NCBI RefSeq assembly: GCF_900116865.1 | Contig: NZ_FPCD01000012.1 | Coordinates: 34,182 to 98,181, forward strand | Reading direction: 5' to 3' | Origin: Butyrivibrio sp. M55 | GTDB lineage: Bacteria > Bacillota > Clostridia > Lachnospirales > Lachnospiraceae | Length of the DNA: 64,000 bases | Shown: piece after piece, positions 1-8,713 of the stretch | Position numbering within the stretch: position 1 is the first letter of the stretch | Layout of the letters: the number at the start of each line of letters is the position of its first letter | Position numbers and translations under genes: made by a program | The notes under the pieces: generated by a model | Databases searched by the model: none | The model's input: the letters and a program-made list of their open reading frames with translations, nothing else | Told to the model about the DNA's origin: nothing

Positions 1-606
1 ATCGCGTCTTCCGTAATCATACACTCTGTAAGTGATATCCGAATTTTCCTGAATTTCTGCAAGAAGAATCCCCTCACCGATTGCATGCAGAGTATCCGCC
101 TCAATAAAAACCACATCCCCCTTGCTTACGGGATAAGCATTAAGCACTTCGGTAAGAGTCTGATTCTCTATGCGCTTTCGAAACTCTTCTTTGGAAATCT
201 CGCGCTTAAAACCATAATACAAAAAAGCGTCATCTTTGGCATCAATTATATACCACATCTCCGTCTTTCCGTACTGCCCTTCTTTTTTCAGAGCGTAATC
301 ATCTGACGGATGAACCTGCAATGACAGATTTTTTCTTGCATCAATAAGCTTGATAAGTATTGGAAAGTCCCTGAATTTCTTGCAGTTTTTTCCAAGAACA
401 TTCTTACCTTTTTCATTTATATAATCTGTGAGCGTCTTTCCCGCAAACTCACCGTTTTCAATCACAGACTCGCAACCGGGATAACATGACAACTCCCAGC
501 TTTCCGCGGTCACATCGCCTGCCGGTCTTTTACCGAATTCGTCGACAAGGCGGTTTCCTCCCCACAGATAATCTTTGGTGGGAGCCTGTAGTTTCAATAC
601 TGCCAT
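1..606 (-). CDS. manA: Mannose-6-phosphate isomerase, class I (3'-truncated by window)
   Basis: This enzyme interconverts mannose 6-phosphate and fructose 6-phosphate, the entry of mannose into glycolysis. The translated 202 residues start MAVLKLQAPTKDYLWGG and contain the class I PMI hallmarks: the QVHPSDDYA metal-binding stretch near residue 100, ENQ-like and FIEADTLHAIGEG segments (Zn ligand His), and the ITYRVYDYGR motif at the cut end. The family is about 310 residues, so roughly the last third lies beyond the window edge. It follows the GH130 gene by 9 bp in the same direction and is the last visible gene of the mannan operon. It would process mannose 6-phosphate made by the ROK kinase upstream. 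Identification is firm. Confidence 0.93.
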   Translation of the reverse strand, partial: MAVLKLQAPTKDYLWGGNRLVDEFGKRPAGDVTAESWELSCYPGCESVIENGEFAGKTLTDYINEKGKNVLGKNCKKFRDFPILIKLIDARKNLSLQVHPSDDYALKKEGQYGKTEMWYIIDAKDDAFLYYGFKREISKEEFRKRIENQTLTEVLNAYPVSKGDVVFIEADTLHAIGEGILLAEIQENSDITYRVYDYGRRD

Positions 607-615
607 ATTTGCTCC

Positions 616-1791
616 TTAAATCTCATTTTTTAAAACTTCAAGATTTTTCTTTATAAGCTCGTATCTTTGCTGCACGCAAAGCACGCTTCTGCCCGGATCT
701 TCGGGAGTTCCAAAGACATAACCGCTAAGAAGTTCAATACTTGTTTTGGCAACATACACCCTTGTATCGCTGCCCGCATAATAAAGAAGAATATCGCCGT
801 TTTCTTCTACTATCGCGCCGTTTGAGAATACAACGTTTGAAACGTCTCCTACTCTCTCCCATCCAAGCGGTCCAAGAAGAAGTCCTCCGGGCTCCGCTAT
901 AACTTTTCCGGGATCGTTTAGATCTGTTGCATAGGCATAAAGGACGTATCTTAGTCCTGCTGCCGTATTTCTTACGCCGTGCGCGATATGAAGCCATCCT
1001 TTGTCTGTTTTTATGGGCACAACACATTCACCGTTCTTGGCTTCCGTGATCTGATGATATCTCCTTCTGCTAAGAATCTTTTCCTCATCTATTACTGCAT
1101 GTTCAATATCATCGCACAGTCCAAAGCCTATACCCCCGCCGCTTCCGGTATCAATAAAGCTGTCCATTGGACGGGTATAAAAAGCATATTTTCCGTCAAC
1201 AAACTCAGGATGAAGAACAACATTTCTCTGCTGAGGCGAGCGTTTTGTAACAAGATTCGGAAGTCGCTCCCACTTTTTAAGATCTTTTGTCCTTACAATT
1301 CCTGCTGCCGCAACTGCCGCCGAGAGATCGTTTGTGGAATCATCGTGGCTCTCGGAACAGAACACTCCGTATATCCAGCCATCCTCATGCTGCGTAAGCC
1401 TCATGTCATAGACATTTGTCTCTTCCTTACAAGTGTCATCAAGCAATATCGGATAATCCCAAAATCTGAAATTGTCTATGCCGTTATCACTTTCAGCAAC
1501 TCCGAAAAAAGACTTTCTGTCATTGCCTTCTATTCTGGCAACAAGATAATACTTCCCATTAAGCTTAATGGCTCCTGAATTTAGAACTGCATTTATCCCA
1601 AGCCTCTCCTGAAAATTCGGATTACTCTTTATATCAAGATCGTATTTCCACGTAAGCGGAATATGCTGTCTTGTAAGAACCGGATATTTATATCTTGTAT
1701 ATACTCCGTTATAAAAATCCGTAAGTTCATTCTTCCGCGACATGAGCTTTTCCTGTCTGTCTTTTTCAATGTAATATCTCTCATGTAACAT
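616..1791 (-). CDS. GH130 4-O-beta-D-mannosyl-D-glucose phosphorylase
   Basis: This enzyme phosphorolyses mannosyl-beta-1,4-glucose to mannose 1-phosphate and glucose. At 391 residues it has the usual size of GH130 subfamily 1 enzymes. Family features seen are the N-terminal extension ([14 protein letters not shown]), [20 protein letters not shown], and NVYDMRLT with the general-acid Asp at about residue 129, followed by the HPEF and [16 protein letters not shown] segments of the five-bladed propeller. There is no signal peptide. It overlaps the epimerase gene by 11 bp, with GGAGG about 12 nt before the ATG. The epimerase pairing favours subfamily 1 (mannosylglucose) over subfamily 2 (manno-oligosaccharide), but substrate choice is inferred from family and context. 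Confidence 0.93.
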   Translation of the reverse strand: MLHERYYIEKDRQEKLMSRKNELTDFYNGVYTRYKYPVLTRQHIPLTWKYDLDIKSNPNFQERLGINAVLNSGAIKLNGKYYLVARIEGNDRKSFFGVAESDNGIDNFRFWDYPILLDDTCKEETNVYDMRLTQHEDGWIYGVFCSESHDDSTNDLSAAVAAAGIVRTKDLKKWERLPNLVTKRSPQQRNVVLHPEFVDGKYAFYTRPMDSFIDTGSGGGIGFGLCDDIEHAVIDEEKILSRRRYHQITEAKNGECVVPIKTDKGWLHIAHGVRNTAAGLRYVLYAYATDLNDPGKVIAEPGGLLLGPLGWERVGDVSNVVFSNGAIVEENGDILLYYAGSDTRVYVAKTSIELLSGYVFGTPEDPGRSVLCVQQRYELIKKNLEVLKNEI

Positions 1792-2947
1792 TTCTTGTTA
1801 TTACCTCCAAACACATTCTTCCGTTATGATATGGACACTTCCACGGCTCAACTATAGGCTCATCCTTCGCGGGTACGCCGTTTTTATCGACATACCAGAA
1901 CCACTCAGATCCAGGTCTCTTATCGATGACAAATTCTTTTATGTAATCCCAAAGAGCCCGTGCCGCCTCAAGATATTCTTTTTTCTCGGGATGTCTTTCG
2001 TATGCATCAAGAAATCCATTGATTCCTTCAGCCTGCACCCACCAGACTCTGTCCTCTTTTACAACTGAATTCTGTCCCTCGACGGGAATTGATTTTCCGT
2101 CAAAAGCAACTTTATATACTTCACTCGCCATCTCCTCCGTCATTCTGCCGATCTTTGCCGAAAGGTCACCGTCACCCAGAATATCGGTTGTCCTATTTAT
2201 CAGCCATGCTGCTTCTATGTCATGTCCGTAGGAATAAAGATCGACCAGGCTGTTATAATCTTTGTCAAAAAAGACTTCCTGTCTGCGAAGCTTTGGATTG
2301 TATATCTTGGTACTTACTATTTTCAGGATCTCATATAATGATTTTCTGACTCTGCCATCCCCCGATACTCTGTAAAGTTCCGTATATCCTTCCATAACAT
2401 GCAAAAGAGTATTCATGCTCCTTACCGCATCGGTACCGTTTTCCGACAGTTTTTCATTTGATACAGGCTTGAATTCTCTGTCGAATGCTTCAAGATATCC
2501 GCGCTCATCACGCATTTTCTTTTCTATAAGTTCGTAGAGCGAAATAGCCATTTTCAGTGCTTCCCAATCTCCCGATGCATCAAAATATGCAGACAGTCCG
2601 TAGATGGTAAAAGCCTGATTATATGTATGTTTTGTAGTATCAAGAGGCTTTCCGTCATAAGATACCGACCAGAATACCCCGCCATATTCATCATCAATGC
2701 AATATTTTTTTAAAAACTCATACGCATGCGTAGCCTCGCTTAAAAGCGTTTTATCTACGAGAACTTTGTATGCGCTTGAAAAAAACCATAATATCCTGCT
2801 GTTTAGTATGCAGCCCTTTTCATATTTTTTATCAACGGCAAGATCATAGCCCATATAGCCGTAATATCCGCCGAATTCATCGTCTCTTAAACCTTTCCAA
2901 AAAGGTATGATCCCATTCAGAAGATGCTCCTTTATTTCACTGACCAT
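1781..2947 (-). CDS. Cellobiose 2-epimerase (AGE family)
   Basis: This enzyme converts beta-1,4-mannobiose to mannosyl-glucose, the substrate of the adjacent GH130 phosphorylase. Its 388 residues match the AGE/CE family. It has the alpha6/alpha6 barrel pattern with [62 protein letters not shown] and [15 protein letters not shown], which hold the conserved Arg and His catalytic residues of cellobiose 2-epimerases. It is cytoplasmic, without a signal peptide. A GGGGTGAT ribosome site precedes the ATG. Together with GH130 it forms the epimerase-phosphorolysis route of mannobiose catabolism known in Ruminococcus and Roseburia. Confidence 0.94.
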   Translation of the reverse strand: MVSEIKEHLLNGIIPFWKGLRDDEFGGYYGYMGYDLAVDKKYEKGCILNSRILWFFSSAYKVLVDKTLLSEATHAYEFLKKYCIDDEYGGVFWSVSYDGKPLDTTKHTYNQAFTIYGLSAYFDASGDWEALKMAISLYELIEKKMRDERGYLEAFDREFKPVSNEKLSENGTDAVRSMNTLLHVMEGYTELYRVSGDGRVRKSLYEILKIVSTKIYNPKLRRQEVFFDKDYNSLVDLYSYGHDIEAAWLINRTTDILGDGDLSAKIGRMTEEMASEVYKVAFDGKSIPVEGQNSVVKEDRVWWVQAEGINGFLDAYERHPEKKEYLEAARALWDYIKEFVIDKRPGSEWFWYVDKNGVPAKDEPIVEPWKCPYHNGRMCLEVITRNVT

Positions 2948-2953
2948 TACTTA

Positions 2954-3835
2954 TCACCCCTTTACCGCACCGGCTGCAACGCCGTTATAAATCTGTTTCT
3001 GACAAAGCAAGAATATTATCAGAGCAGGAAGAAGTGACATGATCACGCCGGCACAGATAAGATGATACTGATTACCCATGGGGCCCGTGAATGTGTACAA
3101 TGATGTGGCTACCGTACAGAGTTTTCTTTTATCCTGAAGATACAGGTTCGCGCAATAATACTCGTTGTAAACGCCAACGCCCTTAAGAATCAGATTCGTA
3201 ACAATCGCAGGTTTTAAGAGCGGAAGCAATATCTTTGCATAAATCTGGAAGTAATTCGCACCGTCCAAAAATGCACTTTCATCAAGCGAAACGGGAAGGT
3301 TTTCAAAAAACTGAATGTAGATGTAAATTGACATTACATCCGTTCCCATCATCATGATGATGTAGCCGTACAAAGTATTTACAAGTCCGAGATTTACCAT
3401 TATTTCATATACCGAAACCTGCATGGCAATTCCCGGAAGAAGCGCCGCAAAAGTAAACAGATTCCTGATAAGCGCATTGCCGGGAAAGCTAAAGCGATTT
3501 AGAACATATGCAAGCTGAGAGCCTATCATGGTCGATCCCGCAAGTACAAATAAAAGAATTATTCCCGAGTTAATAAATGCCAGTCCCATATTTGCCTGAG
3601 CAAAAGCCTGAACATAATTGTTAAAATTAAAAAAGTTTTCCGGAAGTGTCATAACATTGGTGCTCTGATACTCAACCTCTGTTTTCAGCGAAGTTATGAC
3701 ACAGGATACTATTGGAAGTACCGCCAAAAAAGCACAAAGCGCAACAGAAGCATACTTTATGATTCCCCAAACAATATCACCAATACTCATCTTTTTCTTC
3801 GGAACAACACTTGCAATTACTGTATCTGATGACAT
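2954..3835 (-). CDS. ABC sugar importer permease, MalG type
   Basis: This is an inner-membrane subunit of a carbohydrate ABC importer, 293 residues with six predicted helices. The EAA loop reads ESAFLDGANYFQIYAKILLPLLKP (shown here as separate parts: DGANYFQIYAKI, LPLLKP). The C-terminus ends GVAAGAVKG, the usual MalG-family tail. It starts one base after the other permease gene ends and is followed by the epimerase gene. Within the mannan locus it probably imports manno-oligosaccharides. No ATPase gene is present in the operon, so a shared MsmK-type ATPase encoded elsewhere is likely. Confidence 0.92.
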   Translation of the reverse strand: MSSDTVIASVVPKKKMSIGDIVWGIIKYASVALCAFLAVLPIVSCVITSLKTEVEYQSTNVMTLPENFFNFNNYVQAFAQANMGLAFINSGIILLFVLAGSTMIGSQLAYVLNRFSFPGNALIRNLFTFAALLPGIAMQVSVYEIMVNLGLVNTLYGYIIMMMGTDVMSIYIYIQFFENLPVSLDESAFLDGANYFQIYAKILLPLLKPAIVTNLILKGVGVYNEYYCANLYLQDKRKLCTVATSLYTFTGPMGNQYHLICAGVIMSLLPALIIFLLCQKQIYNGVAAGAVKG

Positions 3836-4794
3836 TATCTACCTCCTCTATGCATCTGCATTCTTGCCTTCTCTTCCCTTTTACGTTGTTTCTTAAACTC
3901 TCTGTCATCTATATCCGTTCCCGCATTTCTGAACAGGAACTTGAATATTGCATCCTGAATAAATTTGGCAATGAAGATAATCACAAGAAGGAATACCGCC
4001 ATCGCACTGGCAAGTCCGACCTTCTGACTTGTATGAGCAATATCATTCATTACTACAAAGAATGTTCCCGTGCCGTTTGCACCGCTTGTTATAACAAAAG
4101 GCGGCTCAAATGCCGAAAGAGATCCTGTAATAGCCAAGATTACATTCAGTGTTACTATTGTCTTTATGCTCGGTAAAATGATGTGCCAGAACGTCTGCCA
4201 CTTATTTGCGCCATCTATCGACGCCGCTTCATAAAGCGTACTGTCCACCGACATCATTGCCCCAAGAAAAAGAACCATTGTCGAGCCCAGGTATCTCCAT
4301 ACCGACGAGTATACGAGCGACCAGTTGTTTATCGATTGGTCTTTTAACCAATACGGAAGACTGTCCGGATTGAAGCCTATCGCTTGGAGAACCGTGTCCA
4401 GAACAAATCCTCTTGTGTAAAAAAACTTAAAAATGAATCCGATAGCTATACCGTTTATCAGATAAGGGAAGAAAATAAATCCCTTCCAGAAGTTTTCAGC
4501 TTTTACCTTAAAGCAGAATATTGTAGCAAGATATAATGCAAGAAATACCTGAATTACCGCTCCGACCATGTAATATAGAGACAGTAGCAGCGTTCTCAGA
4601 ATATCTTCACGTTTAAAAATCTGTATATAGTTTTTGAATCCCACGAATTTCCTAGGTCCTATGTATTTCATGTTATAAAAGCTGAACTGGACCATTTTGC
4701 CAAAAGGATAATATGTGAACAAAATCAGTAATCCTACCGGAATAATGAGAAATGTTAATATTACCTGCACCTGTTTCCACTTTCTTTTGTTCAT
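3835..4794 (-). CDS. ABC sugar importer permease, MalF type
   Basis: This 319-residue integral membrane protein is the MalF-like partner of the next permease. It starts with a short basic region (MNKRKWKQ) and a first helix. The EAA motif is seen as YEAASIDGANKWQTFWHI followed by ILPSIK. A charged tail (REFKKQRKREEKARMQMHRGGR, given only for composition) follows the last helix. It lies between the binding-protein gene and the MalG-type gene. An intercistronic hairpin upstream probably sets the ratio of binding protein to permease. Confidence 0.92.
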   Translation of the reverse strand: MNKRKWKQVQVILTFLIIPVGLLILFTYYPFGKMVQFSFYNMKYIGPRKFVGFKNYIQIFKREDILRTLLLSLYYMVGAVIQVFLALYLATIFCFKVKAENFWKGFIFFPYLINGIAIGFIFKFFYTRGFVLDTVLQAIGFNPDSLPYWLKDQSINNWSLVYSSVWRYLGSTMVLFLGAMMSVDSTLYEAASIDGANKWQTFWHIILPSIKTIVTLNVILAITGSLSAFEPPFVITSGANGTGTFFVVMNDIAHTSQKVGLASAMAVFLLVIIFIAKFIQDAIFKFLFRNAGTDIDDREFKKQRKREEKARMQMHRGGR

Positions 4795-4825
4795 AGGGTT
4801 ATCTCACTTTCTTTCTATAAGTTGA

Positions 4826-4847
4826 GGCGGAATCATACAATTCCGCC
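4826..4847 (-). other. Intercistronic hairpin between binding-protein and permease genes
   Basis: The minus-strand transcript contains GGCGGAAT and ATTCCGCC, a perfect 8-bp stem with a 6-nt loop. It is not followed by a T-run, so it is not a standard terminator. By analogy with malE-malF, it probably stabilises the upstream mRNA and lowers permease expression. The second ABC operon in this window has a hairpin at the same place. Confidence 0.6.
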
Positions 4848-4879
4848 CCTCCCCCGCAGCTCATAAAAAAATTTATAAA

Positions 4880-6325
4880 TCAGTTGTCTGTATCAACTCC
4901 GTTAAGTTCCTGTGCTTCTGTCCACGCTTTATTCCAGCTGTCCATGATCTGATCAAAAGTCATATCCCCGTTGGAAGCATGCTCAATGATTGCCTGAACT
5001 TTCTTGTCACCACCGTTGTTAATGCTAAGTTCCGAATCGGAATTCAGTGTATCTTTAAGATCTTCTTCTCCCGCAAGTGCAGGTTCGTCGGAAACATATT
5101 CAACTCCGTCAAATGCCGCATAAAGATCGGGATATTTGTCATCTTCGGCATTGATAGGAATACCGCCTTCATTGTATGAGAATCCCGACTCGTTTGTCAT
5201 CCACTTTACAAAGAGAAGTGACGCCATACGATTGTCATCGCTTGCATCCTTGTTGATTCCGAATGCATAATCAGGACCTGCCGTAGCATACTGCTTGCCG
5301 TTAACCGTGATAGGGAAACTCATATATCCGATGTCTTCAGGCTTGTCTCCTGCTGCCTGCATCTGTGAATATGCCCATGAGCCAAGTACCATAGTTCCGA
5401 TCTCACCTCTGTTAAGCATGCCCTTGCAGCCTTCCCAGTCTGTAGTTGAATAGTCATCCTCGATAAGACCTTTAGCAACCGCATCATAAAGGACTTTGTA
5501 CACATTGTATGCATGTGATCCGTCACCGGGATCTGCGAAGGGATTTGCCGTATGAGCAAGCTTCTGATTCATGTATGTTGCATCACCTGTAGCAGTTCCC
5601 GCAATATATGCATCCCATGCTCCCATTGTCCAGCCTGCGGCATAGTTTGTATAAAGAGGGATCGCATCCGTCTTTTCTTTTATCAGAGTTAAGTCATTTA
5701 TGAATTCCTCAGGTGTCTTTGGTAATGTTGTGATTCCTGCCTTCTCAAATACTGCCTTGTTGTAAAGAACACCCTGAGCATTTCCCGTAGACGGAACCCC
5801 GTAACATACTCCGTCATACTGCTTGTCCGTAGCAAAACGGATGGCACCTTTCATCTGATCGACCGTTCCGTACGGCATGAAATAATTTGAAAGCTCAGAT
5901 GCATCAATTGCCGGGATCATCATGATATCGCCCCATTCACCGCCCTGAAGACGAAGAAGCGAATCTTCCGCATAATCTGTAATACCTTCGATATCTACTG
6001 TAATTCCGGGATAAATCTTATTAAATTCCGCAATATAGTCTTTCCAGCTTTTTCCCGTATAATCATCCCCAAGCATGTCCGTTCTGTGAGTCAAAACCTT
6101 GATCGTAGTCTTGATATCTTTCCCCGTCTCACCCAGAACAACAGATGTATAGTTGTTATCCGCAGTATCTGCAGTGCCACCGTTACCAGCATTACCGGAA
6201 TTTCCGGAAGCCTCGGAACCTGCCGTTCCCGGTTCCGTACCTGCACTCGGTGAAGAGCCACATGCGACGAGAGATGCAGCCACAGCTGCAGCAGCCAATA
6301 GAGCAATAGTCCTTTTTAAATTCAT
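4880..6325 (-). CDS. Extracellular sugar-binding lipoprotein of ABC importer
   Basis: This solute-binding lipoprotein of about 481 residues captures sugars outside the cell for the two permeases downstream. The N-terminus (MNLKRTIALLAAAAVAASL) is a type II signal peptide ending in a VAC lipobox, followed by a long Gly/Ser/Ala/Asn linker. The rest matches SBP family 1, for example KVLTHRTDM, AEFNKIYPGITVDIEG and GSWAYSQMQ. An in-frame GTG three codons upstream is possible. The ATG chosen sits at the proper distance from AAGGGGTG. Gene order binding protein-permease-permease-epimerase-GH130 supports manno-oligosaccharide binding, which is an inference. Confidence 0.93.
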   Translation of the reverse strand: MNLKRTIALLAAAAVAASLVACGSSPSAGTEPGTAGSEASGNSGNAGNGGTADTADNNYTSVVLGETGKDIKTTIKVLTHRTDMLGDDYTGKSWKDYIAEFNKIYPGITVDIEGITDYAEDSLLRLQGGEWGDIMMIPAIDASELSNYFMPYGTVDQMKGAIRFATDKQYDGVCYGVPSTGNAQGVLYNKAVFEKAGITTLPKTPEEFINDLTLIKEKTDAIPLYTNYAAGWTMGAWDAYIAGTATGDATYMNQKLAHTANPFADPGDGSHAYNVYKVLYDAVAKGLIEDDYSTTDWEGCKGMLNRGEIGTMVLGSWAYSQMQAAGDKPEDIGYMSFPITVNGKQYATAGPDYAFGINKDASDDNRMASLLFVKWMTNESGFSYNEGGIPINAEDDKYPDLYAAFDGVEYVSDEPALAGEEDLKDTLNSDSELSINNGGDKKVQAIIEHASNGDMTFDQIMDSWNKAWTEAQELNGVDTDN

Positions 6326-6339
6326 TTCATTCACCCCTT

Positions 6340-6422
6340 TTAATTAATTTAAGTAAAACCATGGTTCCAATACATTGTTCTTAAGTTAATTAATATTATA
6401 TTTGTTCATCACCATTTTTCAA
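6340..6422 (-). promoter_or_regulatory. Promoter and operators of the manno-oligosaccharide importer operon
   Basis: On the minus strand there is TTGAAA (6417-6422), a 16-bp spacer and TATAAT (6395-6400). Directly downstream lies TTAATTAACTTAA (6381-6394), and a similar TTAAATTAATTAA-like site at 6340-6353 precedes the ribosome site. These resemble the exact TTAAATTAACTTAA motif found at three other places in the locus. A repressor bound over the start point would block transcription. The two LacI proteins encoded next door are the obvious candidates. Confidence 0.7.
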
Positions 6423-6518
6423 TAGCACTTTTACAAAATTCAGTAAAAAAGAGCCGTTTCGTTAATCCTCAACAAAACGACTCCTTAAATATTGTTAATT
6501 ATTTATAGACAAGCCTTC

Positions 6519-6532
6519 TTAAATTAACTTAA
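6519..6532. promoter_or_regulatory. Putative LacI operator TTAAATTAACTTAA
   Basis: This near-palindrome of 14 bp is identical to sites at 8682 and 16502 and lies between the importer promoter and the terminator of the LacI gene. It may act as a distal operator for the importer promoter about 120 bp away. Its function is inferred only from sequence identity and position. Confidence 0.5.
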
Positions 6533-6543
6533 ATTAATTAAAG

Positions 6544-6592
6544 CAAAAAAAGACCAATCACTCGCGAAATGCCCACGCGCGAACGATTGGCC
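6544..6592 (-). terminator. Rho-independent terminator after the LacI pair
   Basis: The minus strand reads GGCCAATCG, an inner region with TTCGCG and CGCGAG, then CGATTGGT-like GATTGGTC followed by seven T residues. This long stem plus T-run immediately follows the stop codon of the downstream LacI gene and separates it from the importer operon. Confidence 0.8.
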
Positions 6593-6601
6593 TTTCCACT
6601 A

Positions 6602-7627
6602 TCAGACAGCTCTCACAGAGTCCCCGACGATCAGCTTTCCGCGTATCATCGCGGAGCTGAAAGGCATATCGGGATTACGAAGTCTCTGCGTCAACAGCTC
6701 CATTGCCTTACTTATCATTACACTAAGATCTATTTCATAACTTGAAAGTTCAATGCTCTTGTTCATATCGGGAACATAATTATCAAATCCAATGACAGAA
6801 ATATCCTTGGGAACTTTGTATCCTTTTTCTTTCAAATGCTCGATAAGCAAAAGCGCAGATACATCACAATTGCAGAAAAATGCTGTCGGCATCTCTTTTG
6901 CCGAAGGAAGCGCAAATGTCCCCTCTGCGTCAAGATTACCATATTTATCCCTGTCATTGATCACCAATGGATTATCCCTAAACTCAACATCCAGACCTGC
7001 CGATGACAGGAACTTACACATTCCTATATACCGCTCGTCAATACTCGGTGTCACCTTCAAAGTACCGACAAATCCGATTTTCCTGTGTCCTTTATCAAAC
7101 AGATATCTGGTAATCTCATACCCTCCGAGGATATTATCGGTTATCACCGCATCACCTTCTATCTCCTCATATAAAGAATCCAGCGAAAGCATCGGTATCT
7201 TGGCTTTGTTTCTAAGCATACGAAGATATCCGACATTGAAAGCTCCAAGAATTATCAGTCCATCCACACTCTCCTGTGCAATGAGATTGGGAACACTTTC
7301 GGACTCTTCCGCCTCTCTGTTTATAACCTCCAAAAGAGTAAGAATTCTTTTATCATTTGACTGCACCGATAATTCTTTATAAATGTGCCAGTAGAATGAC
7401 CTACTGTGATTCAGATATCTTTCCGCAACTATCACTCCAATTACGGTATTCTTTTTGGAATGATGGTTCTTTTCTTTTCGCACATATCCCATTTTGTCGG
7501 CAAGACTTAGTATCTCCTCACGCAGTTCATCACTGACGCCCTTTTTCCCCGCAAGAGCCTTCGACACGGTAACACTGCTTACGCCAAGCTTTTCTGCAAT
7601 ATCAGACAATGTAACATCACTCTGCAT
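6602..7627 (-). CDS. LacI-family transcriptional regulator
   Basis: This 341-residue regulator has an N-terminal LacI helix-turn-helix (TLSDIAEKLGVSSVTVSKAL, residues 6-25) with the hinge region, then a periplasmic-binding-protein-like sensor domain (IGFVGTLKVTPSIDERYIGM, MPTAFFCNCDVSALLLIEHL, ISVIGFDNYVPDM). Its start overlaps the end of the preceding LacI gene by 11 bp, so the two are co-translated. The overlap and similar architecture suggest paralogues. It is likely to control the mannan locus through the TTAA-rich palindromes. The inducing sugar is unknown. Confidence 0.9.
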   Translation of the reverse strand: MQSDVTLSDIAEKLGVSSVTVSKALAGKKGVSDELREEILSLADKMGYVRKEKNHHSKKNTVIGVIVAERYLNHSRSFYWHIYKELSVQSNDKRILTLLEVINREAEESESVPNLIAQESVDGLIILGAFNVGYLRMLRNKAKIPMLSLDSLYEEIEGDAVITDNILGGYEITRYLFDKGHRKIGFVGTLKVTPSIDERYIGMCKFLSSAGLDVEFRDNPLVINDRDKYGNLDAEGTFALPSAKEMPTAFFCNCDVSALLLIEHLKEKGYKVPKDISVIGFDNYVPDMNKSIELSSYEIDLSVMISKAMELLTQRLRNPDMPFSSAMIRGKLIVGDSVRAV

Positions 7628-8654
7628 TATTATCCCTCAACTCTTTTATCGATGTTCTTTTCACAACGTTGGAATCCACCTCAAATATCGTTCCCGCAAG
7701 TGACGGATCCTCTATCTCGTTAATGACCTGCTCCACTGTGAGTCTGGCCATTTTCACAAGATCAACGTTGTAAGTTGTAAGCTTTCCTTCAAGATCGCTG
7801 TTAAGCAGGTAATTGTCATAACCAACAATTGATATATCTTCCGGAACCCGTTTTCCCTGCTTTTTAAGCGTTTCATACAATAAGCCCGCAGCAAAGTCGC
7901 TACTGCACGCAAATGCAGTAGGCAGTTTCTTGGGTAGCTCTATCATAGGAGTTTCGTCATTTCCGCTCCTGTCCGGCAAAAGCCACTCGCGATTCACTTT
8001 AAGGCCGTTCTCACGCATGCACTTTTTATATCCATAGTATCTGTCGATTATATTTCTGGAATAATCAAGCGCTCCGACAAATCCAATTTCCTTATGACCT
8101 GCTTTAACCAGCTCCTTGGTTGCTCTGTACATTCCGTAATAATTTCCCGACAAGACGGAAGTGTAATTACCTGTCTCAATCTGCTGATCCATGAAAACTA
8201 CCGGCACTTTAACTGCCGCCAGCAGCCTGTTAAGAAACTTTTCTTTTATAGGTCCTATTATTATCACTCCGTCGGCATCCGTTACAGGCGGAAGTATTTC
8301 GTCATCGTCGTAATCCTTGACCATACTCAGCGACGTAAAGCATTCATTTTCAGAAACCGCATAAGCGACCTTCTGATACATCTCCCAGTAAAAAGAAGCG
8401 CCTATATAAATATATCTGTCTGAAACAATGACGCTGATGGTCTTTCCTATAAGTTCCGGATTTTCAACCTTTTTAGGCGTAGTCTTCCCGTATTTACTGT
8501 AATCAAGCCCCATCTTTGCCGCACATTCTTTTATCTTCGTGCGCATTTCAGCGCTCACTCCGGGTCTGCCCGCCAGTGAATTAGATACTGTAACAACAGA
8601 TACTCCCAGGCTGTCAGCAATATCTTTTAGTTTTACCTTCTGTTTTGGTCTCAT
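7617..8654 (-). CDS. LacI-family transcriptional regulator (first of overlapping pair)
   Basis: This 345-residue LacI-type protein has its helix-turn-helix in KLKDIADSLGVSVVTVSNSL (residues 8-27) followed by AGRPGVSAEMR. The effector domain shows EIGFVGALDYSRNIIDRYYG and ISIVGYDNYLLNSDLEG. It shares the unusual insert with ISVIVSDRYIYIGASFYWEM, matched by VIGVIVAERYLNHSRSFYWH in the second regulator, which supports a tandem duplication. GGAGG precedes the ATG. The gene has its own promoter with the TTAAATTAACTTAA motif in the spacer, consistent with autoregulation. Confidence 0.9.
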   Translation of the reverse strand: MRPKQKVKLKDIADSLGVSVVTVSNSLAGRPGVSAEMRTKIKECAAKMGLDYSKYGKTTPKKVENPELIGKTISVIVSDRYIYIGASFYWEMYQKVAYAVSENECFTSLSMVKDYDDDEILPPVTDADGVIIIGPIKEKFLNRLLAAVKVPVVFMDQQIETGNYTSVLSGNYYGMYRATKELVKAGHKEIGFVGALDYSRNIIDRYYGYKKCMRENGLKVNREWLLPDRSGNDETPMIELPKKLPTAFACSSDFAAGLLYETLKKQGKRVPEDISIVGYDNYLLNSDLEGKLTTYNVDLVKMARLTVEQVINEIEDPSLAGTIFEVDSNVVKRTSIKELRDNNAE

Positions 8655-8673
8655 CTGTTATCCTCCGGCTCTT

Positions 8674-8702
8674 ATTATGAATTAAATTAACTTAATAATC
8701 AA
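8674..8702 (-). promoter_or_regulatory. Promoter with embedded operator for the LacI pair
   Basis: The minus strand has TTGATT (8697-8702), a 17-bp spacer and CATAAT (8674-8679). The spacer contains the 14-bp motif TTAAATTAACTTAA (plus-strand reading, 8682-8695), so a bound repressor would sit between the -35 and -10 boxes. This arrangement is typical of negative autoregulation. Confidence 0.65.
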
Positions 8703-8713
8703 TCCATAACAGT

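Noticed and set aside
979..1578. Plus-strand 199-codon frame opposite the GH130 gene
   Set aside because: It is a shadow of a well-supported gene, without ribosome site or recognisable motifs.
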